DNA of 64,000 nt from Cyanophora paradoxa (taxonomy: Eukaryota > Glaucocystophyceae > Cyanophorales > Cyanophoraceae): the NCBI GenBank assembly GCA_004431415.1, contig QPMI01000601.1, positions 186,001 through 250,000 of the forward strand, read 5' to 3'. Positions 21,478-32,377 of the stretch are shown here, one piece after another (position 1 is the stretch's first letter; each line of letters begins with the position of its first letter). The notes under the pieces are model-generated. The model did no database searches. It was not told where the DNA came from and worked only from the letters and a program-made list of their open reading frames with translations. The position numbers and the translations under genes are program-made.

Positions 21478-24400
21478 ATGGCGGCGGGGACCGTCGGAAC
21501 GGCGCTGTCGCGCACAGAGACTCTTCTTTGCTTCGGCAAGCTGCGAATGCGCGACGGTGACCGCAACATCATCGCTGGGGAGATCAATTTGTACCATGAG
21601 ATGGACCTCGGGCGCTGCCACCTGGTCAGAACGATAGGCCCCAATTGCAAGCATTGGTGCAAGCAAGCGTCCGCGCGTACTCTTCGGCTCCAAGCGGCTC
21701 CGAGGGGGGCGGAGATTACGCTCCTCAGCCAGAAGGTTCGAATTCGCCGCCGCTGCCGAGGCTCGCATGCAAGGCATTGCAAGCCCCGGATGATCTGCGT
21801 GAGAGCTTCAGCTCACTTCGAATGCTGCAGATATTCGCGCAGGCCCGGCTGGTCTGGGTGGTCGAGGATCCCGCCGGAACTCGAACAGAGCTGACGAGAA
21901 ATGGCGAGAGTGCGTTCGCCCGCGCTATGCTTGAGCTGCAAATAATCTAAGAGAATTTGGCAGGCGCGCATATCTCGTGCGGATACACGCTCGCCCTGGA
22001 GCAGCAAACGGGACGCCCCGAGGCATGGACAGCCGTGCAGCGCGCTTCGTGGCAGCTCGAAGTTTTTGCCGAGCCCCTCCGCCTCCCGGCAATATTGATC
22101 GAAGACCCGCCGGGCGCCGCGGCCGTGTCGGCCTCGCAGTCCTGGGCCGACGGCGCGACGCAGTCCTGGGGCGGCGCCACGCAGGCCGACGACTTCGCCA
22201 TGACCCAGCCGATGGTGCGCGCGCGCCCGGAAGGAAGCTCGCGCTTGCGCGGCTCACCTTACCACCGACATTGCAGCATGCGGCGCCGACTGCGCCGATG
22301 GCCCCTCCGCCGCCTGCGCCCATGGGCCCGCCGCCGCCCGTGACGCCTCAGGGCGCCAGGCGGCCCGCGGGCGAGGCTCCGGAGTCGGAGCCGGAGCCGA
22401 AGCGCCCGAGGTGCCCGCCCCGTGCGCCGCTCTACGGCCGCCGCTGACGCGCCGGCGGGGCAGGCTGGACTGGGCGGAGGCGGCGCGGGGCGCGGCGGAG
22501 AAGCCGCCCCTGGCGTGGTCGCCCCTGGAGCTCGCCGGCGTCATCCACGGCCTGATCGCCCGTGCGCCGCCCGCCGCCTCGCTCGGCGCCCCCCGGGCCC
22601 GACCAGCGGCCGGCCGGCAGCGGGGTACCCCGACGCGGAGGACGGGGCGATGTGGGAGGAGGTGTGCCGGCGGCTGTGCGCGGAGAAGGTGCGGGTGAGG
22701 GCGCTGCGGAACGCGGACGCCGTGCTCGCGCCGCTGGGCTTGAAGGAGGTCGGCCCGCGGGAGGAGCTGCGCGCCGTCTTCGAGGAGATCCTCGCCCGCG
22801 TCTACCCGCAGGCCCCCGGCCCCAGCCAGGGCCCCGCCCTCCCCCTCCCCGGCCCGGAGGCCCCCGAGGCGGCGCGTCTTCCCTGGCCCGCCCCGGCGCC
22901 CTCCCAGGCCCTCCCCGGCCTCGATCCCTCCCAGGCGCCCTTCCAGCCGCCAGCGCTCTCCCCGCCCGCCCCCTCGGCGCCGATGGCGCAGCCCGAAGCG
23001 TCGGACGCGGAGCGCGCCGGCGCCGAGTCGCCCGCCCGCAGCCCGACCGCGGCGGCGGAGTCGACGACGCCGGGGCCGGCGGGGGCGGCCGGCGGTGGGG
23101 CGGGGCCCTCGCCCGGCCTCGTGCGCCTCGAGGAGGGGAGGAGCGGGAGGAGGGCAGCCCGCAGGCGCCGCCCAAGAAGCCGGCAGCCGCCTCGGGGCCT
23201 GACCCGGAGGCTCCCGCGCCGCCGGCGGAGGCGGCCGCGGCTGCGGCGCCCGGCGGCGGCCCCGCGGGGGAGGCCCCGGAGGCCCCCGCAAGGACAGCGC
23301 CCGCGCCCGCAGTCCGGCCCCAGGCGCTCCCGGACATCCCGCGCTTCCCCCCCGGTTCTCCCGCCCTTACTTTGCGGTACCCTCCGCCAGTCCTGACGGG
23401 GGGGCGCAGAGGTGGGGACGGAGGCGGTGAAGGGGGTGGAGGTCGTCGTCGGGAAGGTCCGGGCGGCGCTCGGGGAGGGGGCGATAGGCCCGGCCCGCGC
23501 CCGCGCCTTCCTGCAGCAGGCCGGCCAGCTCGCCGCGGCGGCGGAGCGGGCGGCCCAGCCCGTCACCGTCGGCGTCGTCGGCATCTCCGGCGCCGGTCCG
23601 CCCCCGCCCGTCCCTTCTTCCGTCCCGAGCGCCGGTCCAGACAGGGGGGGTACCGCAGGCAAGAGCTCGCTCCTGAACGCGGTGCTGGGGGAGGGCACTG
23701 TGCTCCCCACTTCGGGGATTCAGGCCTGCACCGCCTCCAAAGTACCCCTCCCCCTCCCCCTTTCTGTACCCCCGGCCGAGTCCTCCCCCCCTTCCCGCCG
23801 CTCAGATCTTCGTGACCCGAACCGAACCCGCGCCGGGCGTGGAGCGCCCCTTCTGTGCCGAGGTCCGGTTCGTGGACTCGAAGAAGGTGGCGTACCCCCC
23901 TCCCCCGCCCCCTCTCCATTCCTCAACGCGGCGGCAGTGGGAGGAGGGCGTGCGGCGCTTCCTGGAGTCGATCCGCGACGAGGAGACCGGGCGCCTCGAC
24001 CCCAAGCGGTACCCCCCCTCCCCTCCCTCCTCCCTTCTCCCCCTCGCCCCGGCCTCACCGCCGCGCCAGGGCGAGGAAGGAGCTGGCGAAGGAGAAGCAG
24101 GCCGTGACGGCGGTCTACGGCAAGATCGCCGAGTGGGACGAGCTGGTGGCGCTCCCCGCCGGCAGGTGCCCCGCCCCGCCTCCCCCCGCCCCCTCGCCTT
24201 TGATCGACCCTGCACCCCAGGAGGGCGATGCGGGGGGCGGGGAAGGGGAAGAGCACGCGGGCGAGGGCGGCGGGGGCGCTGCACGGCTGGGTGCAGCGCT
24301 TCACGGAGGCGCCGGTGACGAAGACGGGCCGGCGGCAGCGGAGGGGCGGGCAGCTCTGGCCCCTCGTCGAGGAGGTCCGCCTCGAGGGCCCCTTCCGCGG

Positions 24401-27400
24401 CCTCGCCCCCGGCGTCCGCCTCGTGGTGCGGCGCGCGCGTACCCCCCCTGAGCCTCCCCGCCCGCCCGCCGGCGACGCGGCGCCGACGGGGGCGCGCGCA
24501 GGACCTGCCGGGCGTGGAGGACCAGAACGCGGCCCGCGTGCAGGCGCGCGCCTCCCGGGGGCCCCGCCCTCGCCCCTGCACCTCCCGTGACGCCGGGCTC
24601 AGGTGACGCTGGACTTCATGAAGTCGTGCAGCCTGCTCCTCGTCGTCTCCTCCGCCCACCGCGCCTCCGACGAGAAGGCCCGATCGGAGTACCCCCCGAG
24701 GCGGCAACCCCCTGGACCTGAGGCGGCGGGGCGGGGCGCAGACGGCGTGGGAGGTGCTCGGCTCGACCTTCCGGCGGCAGCTCCTCATGGACGGCGCCTG
24801 CGACGGCCTCGCCTTCGTCGCCACCAAGTACCCTCTTTCGTCGATTCGCGTACCCGCCCGCGGCGCGGGCGGCTGATGCGAGTCGGGGCAGGGCGGACCA
24901 GGGGGAGGCCTCGGAGCTGCGGCGCAACCTGCGCATGGGCCGCCCCGCGGCCGAGGAAAGCGAGGAGGAGGAGGATGGGGCGGAGGGGGAGGGGGAGGGG
25001 GGCGAGGGGGAGGCCGAGGAGGGCGGGGATGAGGACTGGGGCGAGGAGGAGGAGGAGGAGCCGGCCGAAGAGGAGGAGGAGGAGGAGGAGGGCGGGGCGG
25101 GGCCCTCCGAAGGCGGCGGCGGCGCCCCCGACGAAGCGGCCTTCAAGGTGCGCGCCACTCGACGCGGGGGCCGACCGGATCGCGAGCGGGCGCCTGACGG
25201 GGGGCGCTGGCGGGGGCGGGGCAGGCGCGGAACGAGCGGGTGAGGGCGTCGATCCGGCGCAACTTCACTGAATTCCTCCGCGACGCCTACGGCGAGGGCG
25301 AGGGCGACGGCGAGGGCGGGGCCGGGGCCGAGCGGCCGGTGCGAGCCGGCCGCGCGCCCCGCCCCGCCCCTCCGCTGATTGGAGAGCATGTGCAGGGCGG
25401 GGTGCCGGCGGGGCTGGGGGACGCGGGGTCCCTCCCCGTCTTCACGGTCGCCTCCCACGACTTCGCCAAGCTCGCCGGCCGCATGCCCGTCCGCCCTTTT
25501 CCTTTTCCCGCACCTCTCCTGCGGCCGGCGCGGCTGATGGGGCGGGGCGCAGGGGCGGCCGGCGGCCTTCTCAACGCTGGAGGAGACGGAGATCCCCGCC
25601 CTGCGCCTCTTCCTCGCCGAGCGCGCCGGCCTCCTCCGCCGCAAGGCGAGCCCTCTGGCGTCTGCGCGGCGACGCTCGCGTCTCGCTCACCGGGATGGCA
25701 GGCCCTGCGGCGCCTGGCGGCGAGCGGGGGCGCTCTGGCGGAGGCGCTGGCGGCGTACCTCGCCGACCCGGCGGCGCGGGAGGCCTCCGAGAGCGGGCGC
25801 GCCGCCCTCAGGCAGGAGTACCACGCCCTCGCCGGGGCGACCCTCGAGCGCATGCGCGCCGCCGTCGACGTGCGCCGGCTCCCCCTCCCTCCCGCTGCCG
25901 TCCTCTAGGCCTCTGACGGCCCCGGGCCGCAGGCGCGCGCCGCGGAGCTGCGGGAAGCGATCAAGGGGAAACTGCTGCCCGCCATCGCCCAGGGCCGCGC
26001 CCTCGCCGCCTCCAAGTGCCCCCAGGCCGTGCGCCCTCGCCCGCGGCCCCCGCCCCGCCCGCGCCGGGCCCCCCGAGCGGCGGGGCGGGGCGCAGGCGGA
26101 GGACTGGAGCCGCGGGTGCAGGCATTGCATGACCTACCGGGCGACGATGGCGCGCCAGGGCGTGTGGAAGCAGAACGTCAACGAGGTGCCCGGGGGCGTA
26201 GGCCCCGGCCCCGCGAGGCCGGGGCCGACCGGGCCGGGCGGGCGGCAGCTGCTGGCGGAGCCGTTCTACGGCCCCGTGGGGCGCGCCTGGGGCGAGCTCT
26301 TCCAGCACGCCTTTCCCAAGGTCCCGCCGCCCCCCGCGCCGCCTCCGCCCGAGCGAGCCGCGCCGACCCCGCCGCAGATCGCCGGGCTGGTGAAGGCCGA
26401 CCTGGCCGCCCTCGCCGCGTCCCTCCTGCTCGGCGCCCGCGCCGCCGCCGCCAAGTGGGTGCGCCCTCGCCCGCGCCCGCGCGCGCCCCCGCGCCCGGCG
26501 GCGCCTCCCGCCCACAAGCCGCGCCACAGTTCGACACGGCGCGGCTGGCGGAGCAGGAGCCGGCGGCGCTGGGCGCCGTCCGGGCGGCACTGGGCGCCGC
26601 CCTCGACGAGATGGACGCCGAGGTGCGCCCGTACCCCCCCCGAGGGCGGGGCGAGATCGGAGACGTAGACGGGGCGCGCAGGTGCGGGAGCTGCAGAAGC
26701 AGGGCGCCGGCATCGCGCCGGCCGCCGTCAAGTCGGACCTCGCCGACACGTGAGCCACGCCGGCTCCCCCGCGCCCCTCAGCAGGCCGCCCACGCCGCTG
26801 CAGGTACTTGATGGCAGCGGCGGACCGGGGCACGGGCGTCTTCGCGCGCATGCGGGCGGCCTTCGAGGGCCGCGCCCGCTGCGAGTGCCCCGCCGCCGCC
26901 TTCGGCGACGCCGAGCGCGAGGTGCCGGCCCCGGCCCGCGCGCCCCCCGCTCTCTTCCCCCGCCCACGCCTGCCCGCCCGCCCCGCCGCCCCGCAGTTCG
27001 CCGCCCTCTTCAACTCGATCCTGGCGGTCTTCGCGGCCAAGTCCAACGAGGCGGGCCCGCCCTCTCTTGCGCTCCGGCGGCGCCGCTCAGCTCGCGCAGG
27101 CGGCGGCGGCGGGCGTGGGTGCGGCCGAGCCGTACTTCGCGGGCCTCTGGGAGCAGCAGCCGGCCGACCCGCCCGCCCTCCACGTGCGCCCCTCTGCACC
27201 CGCCCCGCCCCGCTCGGCCCCTCGCGAGCGAGCGCCGCGGGGCGGGGACGCGCGCAGAGGGCGCGGCAGCACGCGCGGGAGGCGACGGCGCGGGCGGCGA
27301 TGGTCCTCCGCCTCGGTGCGCGGCCGCCCCGCTGGCTCGAGCTCGCCGTCGTTCGGCGCTCACGCCGCGCCGCAGTCGAGCACGTCACCGGCGGCGCCGC

Positions 27401-28035
27401 GGCGCCGACGGCCCCGCCGGGGCGCCGCGGGAGGGGCCCTCGGCTCGGGCGCCGCGGCGCAGCCGCAGGCGAGCGCGGCGCAGCAACCGCAGGCCCCGGG
27501 CCCGACGGCACCGGCGGCCCCGGGCGAGGTGCCGCGCGCGCTCCCCAGGCTCGCGGCCATCGAGATCCCTCACCCGCCCCCTCGCCGCGCACAGGTCGCC
27601 AGTTCCTCACCCGGCGGCGAGGGGGCGGCGCGGGGCGCGCACGGGCTCGTGCCGATCAAGCGCGAGCCCGGGGAGGACGCCGGGGAGGAGGAGCGGAGGC
27701 CGGCCGCCCAGGCGGCGCCGCGGCCCGGGCCGCCGGGGCCCTCCGCGCCGCAGCTGGTGCAAGTGAAGGTGTTCCCCCCTGCAACAGTTCCCGCCCCAGC
27801 GCAGGCTCCCCTGCAGCCGCCCCCCATCCCCCCGCCGACGGCGCCGCGGAGCGAGCTCACGGCGAACTACGTCCTGCCGCCGGTCACGAGGTGCCCGAAG
27901 GCCGGCTGCGCCACCGAGTTCCCGCCCTCGGACTTCTACGTGCACTGCCCGAGGTGCCGCTTGTACTTGTTCGCCGGCGTCTTGAAGGCCTCGCCCGCCG
28001 GCCGCAGTCTTCTTGCTCGGTATTCTCGCTGCTAG
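21478..28035 (+). CDS. SLIP-GC-like (nuclear GTPase, dynamin superfamily) protein
   Basis: About 25 exons can be chained. An N-terminal extension (ILIEDPPGAAA, ASQSWADGATQSW, PKRPR basic motif) precedes a helical region and then the GTPase. G1 is GISGAG|KSSLLNAVLG, G3 is DLPGVED (about 24.5 kb) and G4 is TKAD, formed across an intron. WPLVEEVRLEGPF before G3 and VTLDFMKSCSLLLVVSSAHR after it match the SLIP-GC/dynamin-N pattern. An acidic E-rich insertion follows G4. The C-terminal half is helical with TYRATMARQGVWK and LAEPFYGPVGRAWGELF, also typical of SLIP-GC. The tail has a sumoylation-like PIKREPGED and a four-Cys cluster CPKAGC...HCPRC, ending at TAG 28033. Likely a nuclear GTP-binding protein; its role in this organism is unknown. 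The N-terminal exons (21478-22343) are the least certain. Confidence 0.75.
23596..23658 (+). other. Intron splitting the Walker A (G1) motif
   Basis: The exon ends GGCGCCG and the next begins GCAAGAGCTCG, so splicing makes Gly-Lys-Ser-Ser across the junction. The 63-bp intron runs GTCCG...CCGCAG. Without this splice the nucleotide-binding site does not form, which fixes the exon boundaries. Confidence 0.85.
24838..24891 (+). other. Intron splitting the G4 (TKAD) motif
   Basis: The exon ends ACCAA and the next begins GGCGGACCAG, giving Thr-Lys-Ala-Asp after removal of 54 bp (GTACCC...GGGGCAG). This is the expected G4 base-specificity motif. Confidence 0.8.
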
Positions 28036-28410
28036 TGCTCAGTGAGGTTGTGACGGCTGAAGGCTGCTGAATGAATGCGACCCAATGAAAGATATCGCGA
28101 CTCACCGAAGCACGAATGATCATGCATGCGGCCACCGGTGCCTATCAGTGGCTAGTACACTGGCTACCACCGGCGCCGGCGAGGAAACTAGGCCTAGGCC
28201 TAGGCCTTCGATTCAAATTTTAAAGGCTTGTCGTCTCGAGCTCGAGCTCACGTCGACGTCGACTCGAGCTCGAGCTAAATATTAATGTGATGAATTCAAA
28301 TTCCGAATTCGAGATAATTGTATAACACCAGCGATATCTGGCGCTTAGGCGGCGACGTGCTGAGGCGACGTGCGGGTAGTCGCCGGGTACGTGAAAGAAG
28401 TGAACGAAGA
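28036..28410. other. Intergenic spacer with palindromic arrays
   Basis: Contains tandem CCTAGG at about 28190-28205 and a CTCGAGCTCGAGCTCACGTC-type symmetrical array at 28233-28277. No exon is seen; it must include the promoter of the F-box gene starting at 28411. Confidence 0.4.
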
Positions 28411-30620
28411 ATGGCGGCCGCGGACGAGCTGTCAATCGATATCATCAGCAGCTTTCTCGCCAAGCTCGACGTGGTGGAGCGGTGCCGCTGCGGGGCGACG
28501 TGCAGGCGCTGGCGAAGGGCCGCCGCACAGCCGCCCTTCTCTGAAGAGCTCGTCATCGCGTGCGCGGCCAGCCCGCGCGTCCGTTGAGTCGCGTCGAGCA
28601 ACTTCGGCGAGCAGCGTCGCGGGGGATGTGCCTGACGGGGACGTACGGTCCGGGTTGGCGGAGGGGCAGTCGGAGCTCACCGCCCAGCTGACTAAAAGGT
28701 ACGCGGGCGTGCGCAGGTGACGCCTTGTCTGACTAGTGGAGCAGGAACGCGCAGCTAAGATTTCTGGGCATGACTGAAGAGGCCGAGGCGAACGAGCGGC
28801 TGCTTGCGGCGGTGGGGGCCGCAGGACGGCGCGCCCTCTCCGTGGCGCACGCTGCGGCGGCCATGCGCTCCGCCGCGTGCGCGGGCGTGCGGCGGGTTAC
28901 GCTCACCGGTGCGTTCGGTTCTGCGAGCCCGCGAGGCCCTGCCTTCTCAGAGTCTTAGTACCGAAGCTTAAGGGCCGCGTGCGCGCGCCAGTGCTGCTGG
29001 CGCGGCCGGGCAGCTGGCAGAGCGGCGGGCTTCCCGCGCTGCGAGGCCTCGCCGAGTCGCTGCCCGAAGGGACCGAGGAGCTCGAGGTCAACTGCCCGGG
29101 CGCCGTCCGTGCGCCCCCCCCGCCCGCCCGCCCGCCGCCGATCGCGAGGCGCCGCCCGCCCCGCAGGCTGACGTCGGCGGCCTCGCGCCGCGCAGCACTC
29201 AGCACGTACTCGCCCAAGGCCATCGTGGCGGGCCTCGCGCTGCGCGAGGCCGCCCCCGCCTCCGCTCCGTCGCGCTCCGCATCGCCGCCGGCGCCCTGGG
29301 CGCAACCGACCAGGCCCGCCGCCCGCCGTCGAGCTTCCCCGCCCTTGAGCTCACGCGCGCGCGCCCGGCAGGTGCCTCCCGCGGCGACAGAGCGCGCCGG
29401 GTTCGTTCTGCAGTGCGACGGGCCTGCGGCGCTCGCGGCACTGCCGGCCGCGTGCCCCGCCCTCCGCGCCGTCCACCGCCTCGACCTCTCCCTCCCCGCC
29501 GGGCCCCCTCAGGGCCTCGCCGCCCTCGCCGCCACGGGCCTCCGCTGCCGCCAGCTCTCCGTCCGTACCCCTCCCACCCCCCTTCCCCTGCTCGCTCCCG
29601 TGACGCCGCGACGCCGCCAGGTGCGGGGCCCTTCGGCGAGGGGCCGAGGGCGGAGCTGCGCGGCGCGGCCGCCGCGGCGGCGCTGGCGGCGCTGCTCTCC
29701 GACCCGGCGCCCGACTTCGGGGCGCCGGCCCCGGCCCTCCGCGCCCTCGTCCTGGAGAAGTGCGCGCTGCCCGAGGCGCGGGAGTGGCCCCCGGGCGCCC
29801 TCCGCGGCCTCCAGCGGTGCGGCGCCGGCCCCGGCCCCGGGGCGCCCCCCGGTGCGCTCGTGCTGCGCGGCGACGCGCCCGCCTCCCAGGCTGGAAGTGC
29901 GGGACTGCGCGCTGGACGCCGCCCAGGTCTCCTGGCTCTTCGGTGCGCCCCCTCGAAGGCGGCCCGCTCGGAGACACCGCTCACCCCAGCCTCCCCAGGG
30001 GGCGACCACGCTCCGACTCTGCAGCAGCTCGAGCTGCAGGCCCGCCAAACCCCCCCCCTCCCCCCCCCCCCCCCCCCCCCCCCCCAACCCCCTGCCTCCG
30101 CCCCGCCCCTCTAAACGCCATGCACCCCCGCAGGTCTCTCTCGACGGAGTCCCACCCCGTGCGTTCGGTCCTCTCGACACGTGTACCCCCCGCACACCTT
30201 ATAATTTAATAATTATATTACCCCCCGTTTTCAGGCGCCCTCGCAGCAGCCGCGGAGGCTCTGCCGGAGGGTACCGCCGTGAAACTCTACGTGAGCATGG
30301 TCGGTTCCTGTACCTCTCCGGCTTCAGAGCCCCATTTTACCATCCCTTCTCTTTTTCTCCCGCAGACGTGGTCCGAGGAGGAGTCGGGGGCTCTGCTCGA
30401 GGCGATCGGTGCCCCCGCCTCGCCCCTCGCCCCCCGCTGCCCGCCTCGGAGCGTGACGCGCGTCGGACGCGCGCGCAGCCGCCTCGCCGCGCCTGGCGGG
30501 GGCCGTCGACGTGCCCTTCGCGCCCGCGGGGAAGCGCGCGCGCGCCTCCTACGACCGCTACTGGGGGCGCCCGCCCTCCAAATCCCCGCGCCGGCGCCGG
30601 GGGCCCGCTCGGCAGGCTAG
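28411..30620 (+). CDS. F-box protein with leucine-rich-repeat-like C-terminus
   Basis: The first exon begins MAAADELSIDIISSFLAKLD and continues VVERCRCGATCRRWRRAA, a good F-box (Skp1-binding helices). Downstream exons have LRR-like spacing: LPALRGLAESLPEGTEELEV, VHRLDLSLPAGPPQGLAALA, LRALVLEKCALPEAREW, LEVRDCALDAAQVSWLF and a late TWSEEESGALLEAIG. It would act as a substrate adaptor of an SCF ubiquitin ligase. The 3' end is unsure: one frame stops at 30620, while the frame containing VDVPFAPAGKRARASYDRYW stays open into the retrotransposon end repeat at 30753. A poly-C intron lies at 30050-30085. Confidence 0.6.
30050..30085 (+). repeat. Intronic poly-C tract
   Basis: Thirty-five of 36 bases are C, including a run of 26. 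It lies in what reads as an intron of the F-box/LRR gene. Confidence 0.8.
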
Positions 30621-30752
30621 GGTCGAGGGGGGTGAGGGGCGCGGCAGGATGTGGTGGGGAAGCCACCGGCACATATGCATCATCTGTCTCTCTGCTAGGC
30701 TGTTTCATTGCAGTTACACATCAATCGATATCTACAGAGTAATTACACGTAT

Positions 30753-30813
30753 GTATGGCTGCCACGGCAGCCTTGCTTACAGCAAGCTAAGCACAACATG
30801 TCTTGTCATGAAG
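30753..30813 (-). repeat. Split direct repeat Y2 (3' terminal in coding orientation)
   Basis: 61 bp identical to 34572-34632. It contains the hairpin GGCTGCCACGGCAGCC. The outer boundary GTATGG marks the element end. Confidence 0.9.
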
Positions 30814-31221
30814 TGAAGGTCTAGATTCGCGCTTGCCAAAGCCGCGAAGCTAAGATCATGACTCGCTCGCTCACAAGAAGGGCAAGCTGCAACTGCGCTC
30901 GAGGACATCAGCTAGCGCACGCTGCAGAGTGAGTCTTGCGGACGTAGAATGATTGAACATTAGTGATCAATTGTTGATCAATTATTCATCAAAAGATATC
31001 AATGGTTGGCACTAACAATGGCTTAAAGATGACTGAAGGCATAGTAAACAATGGGCATTGCTAACACACATTGAAAGCGGCTAAGCAAAGCCGCTCGAGC
31101 GGCTAGGGAACAAGCCGCTCAGCAAGTTACACAGCTTGCCCTCGCTTGTGAGCGAGGGAGACAAGCGCCGACAGCACAGCAAAGGCGCACAACTGCGAAG
31201 CAAGACTCTAAGACGAGACAA
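30814..31221. other. Untranslated end region of the retrotransposon
   Basis: About 400 bp between Y2 and the YR stop. It has short repeats such as TTGATCAATTATTCATCAA near 30970 and GCCGCTCGAGCGGC at 31090. No coding frame recognised. Confidence 0.5.
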
Positions 31222-32222
31222 TCAACTACTGCGCCGAGTACGCGCGACTTGCTGCCGACATGACTGCAGCGAAGCTGACGGGCCAGCGTAACGAGCACCA
31301 GGCCTAGCCATGAGCGCAGCCAAGGGCGGGCGCTCAGCAGAATCGATATAGCGTCGGTAGACCGCTGACAACAAAGACCAGCGACCAACCGCTTGAACAA
31401 GCTCTTCAGGCACGCCCGCAGCAGCCAGAGCAGTAGCTCCACCGCGACGCAAGCCATGAGGTGTGATACCAGTGGCGTCCAAGCCCGCCGCGTCAAATGC
31501 GAACCGGAGAACATAGGCCACGGTCTGAGCTGACAGAGAACGAGCTGCGTCCCGAAGCTGCCCAAAAAGAGGTGCGCCCGGATCCGCGAGCGCTAGAGTC
31601 CGCAAGTAGGTTCGAAACCAGAACACCGGACAGATGACCGACTCTGGGACGGCGCCCAAGACAACTTGCGCGCCTTGGCGACGACGATCGGTCTTGGAAC
31701 CGGCAATGAAGAGCACGACGCGATCCGCGCGGATGGACACATCTTGCCGCCGGAGTGCCACGATTTCGCCACGCCGCAACAGGCCAAAGAAACCGGTAAG
31801 CAACATCACAAGGGCGCGAAGGAGCTTGTTTGAGGGGAACGAGCGTAGGTACGAGCAATCGCCTCCAGGTGGACGGACGTGACCAATGCAGATTGCTTTG
31901 CTGGTTTTCCACAAAGTCGGGCGATTCCTTGCAATGTTTGCAGCACAAGGGGGTGAGCAAATGCAGTAGTAGGCAACATCCTCTGCCTTGTCTGATGTAG
32001 CAGAGCAGAGTGACACTGGTCAATTGCTGAGAGACCGTACTCTTCATCAGCAAGAGCCACCAGCAGTGTTGCGACGCCAGAAGCTGTTGGTGGCCAGGCT
32101 GGAATGCAGTGAACCGCGCAATGGCCTTCATAGAGGACGACCCAGCGGGCGTAGAGGCTTTGGGTTCGCTCGCTCACAGAGTTTGTTCTGTAGAAAGTGA
32201 CCCGGTTGAGCAGATCAGCCAT
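31222..32222 (-). pseudogene. Tyrosine recombinase of the retrotransposon, frameshifted
   Basis: The N-terminal core-binding part starts at 32222 (MADLLNRVTFYRTNSVSERT) and runs in one frame to a stop near 31806. The catalytic part is in another frame and ends at 31222. It has GLLRRGEIVALRRQDV (first catalytic Arg), ITPHGLRRGGATALAAAG (H-x-x-R) and RWSLLSAVYRRYID (Trp and nucleophilic Tyr). The two frames overlap and join around 31,820-31,850, where a short C run makes a one-base indel likely. Either this copy is broken, or a programmed frameshift or sequencing error is involved. The catalytic residues themselves are all present. Confidence 0.8.
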
Positions 32223-32377
32223 ACGAGCACCTGCATCACCAGAGTCAAGGGTATGTCAGACTACATTTCTTCTTCTTCTTTTTAAAGCCCCCACTCAAGC
32301 TTTCTATCCCTGTTGCTGGACAAAGTAAGCTGAGCAGAGATGAGCAGGAGTTGAATTCTGCAGCAAGAGCCTTCAAT

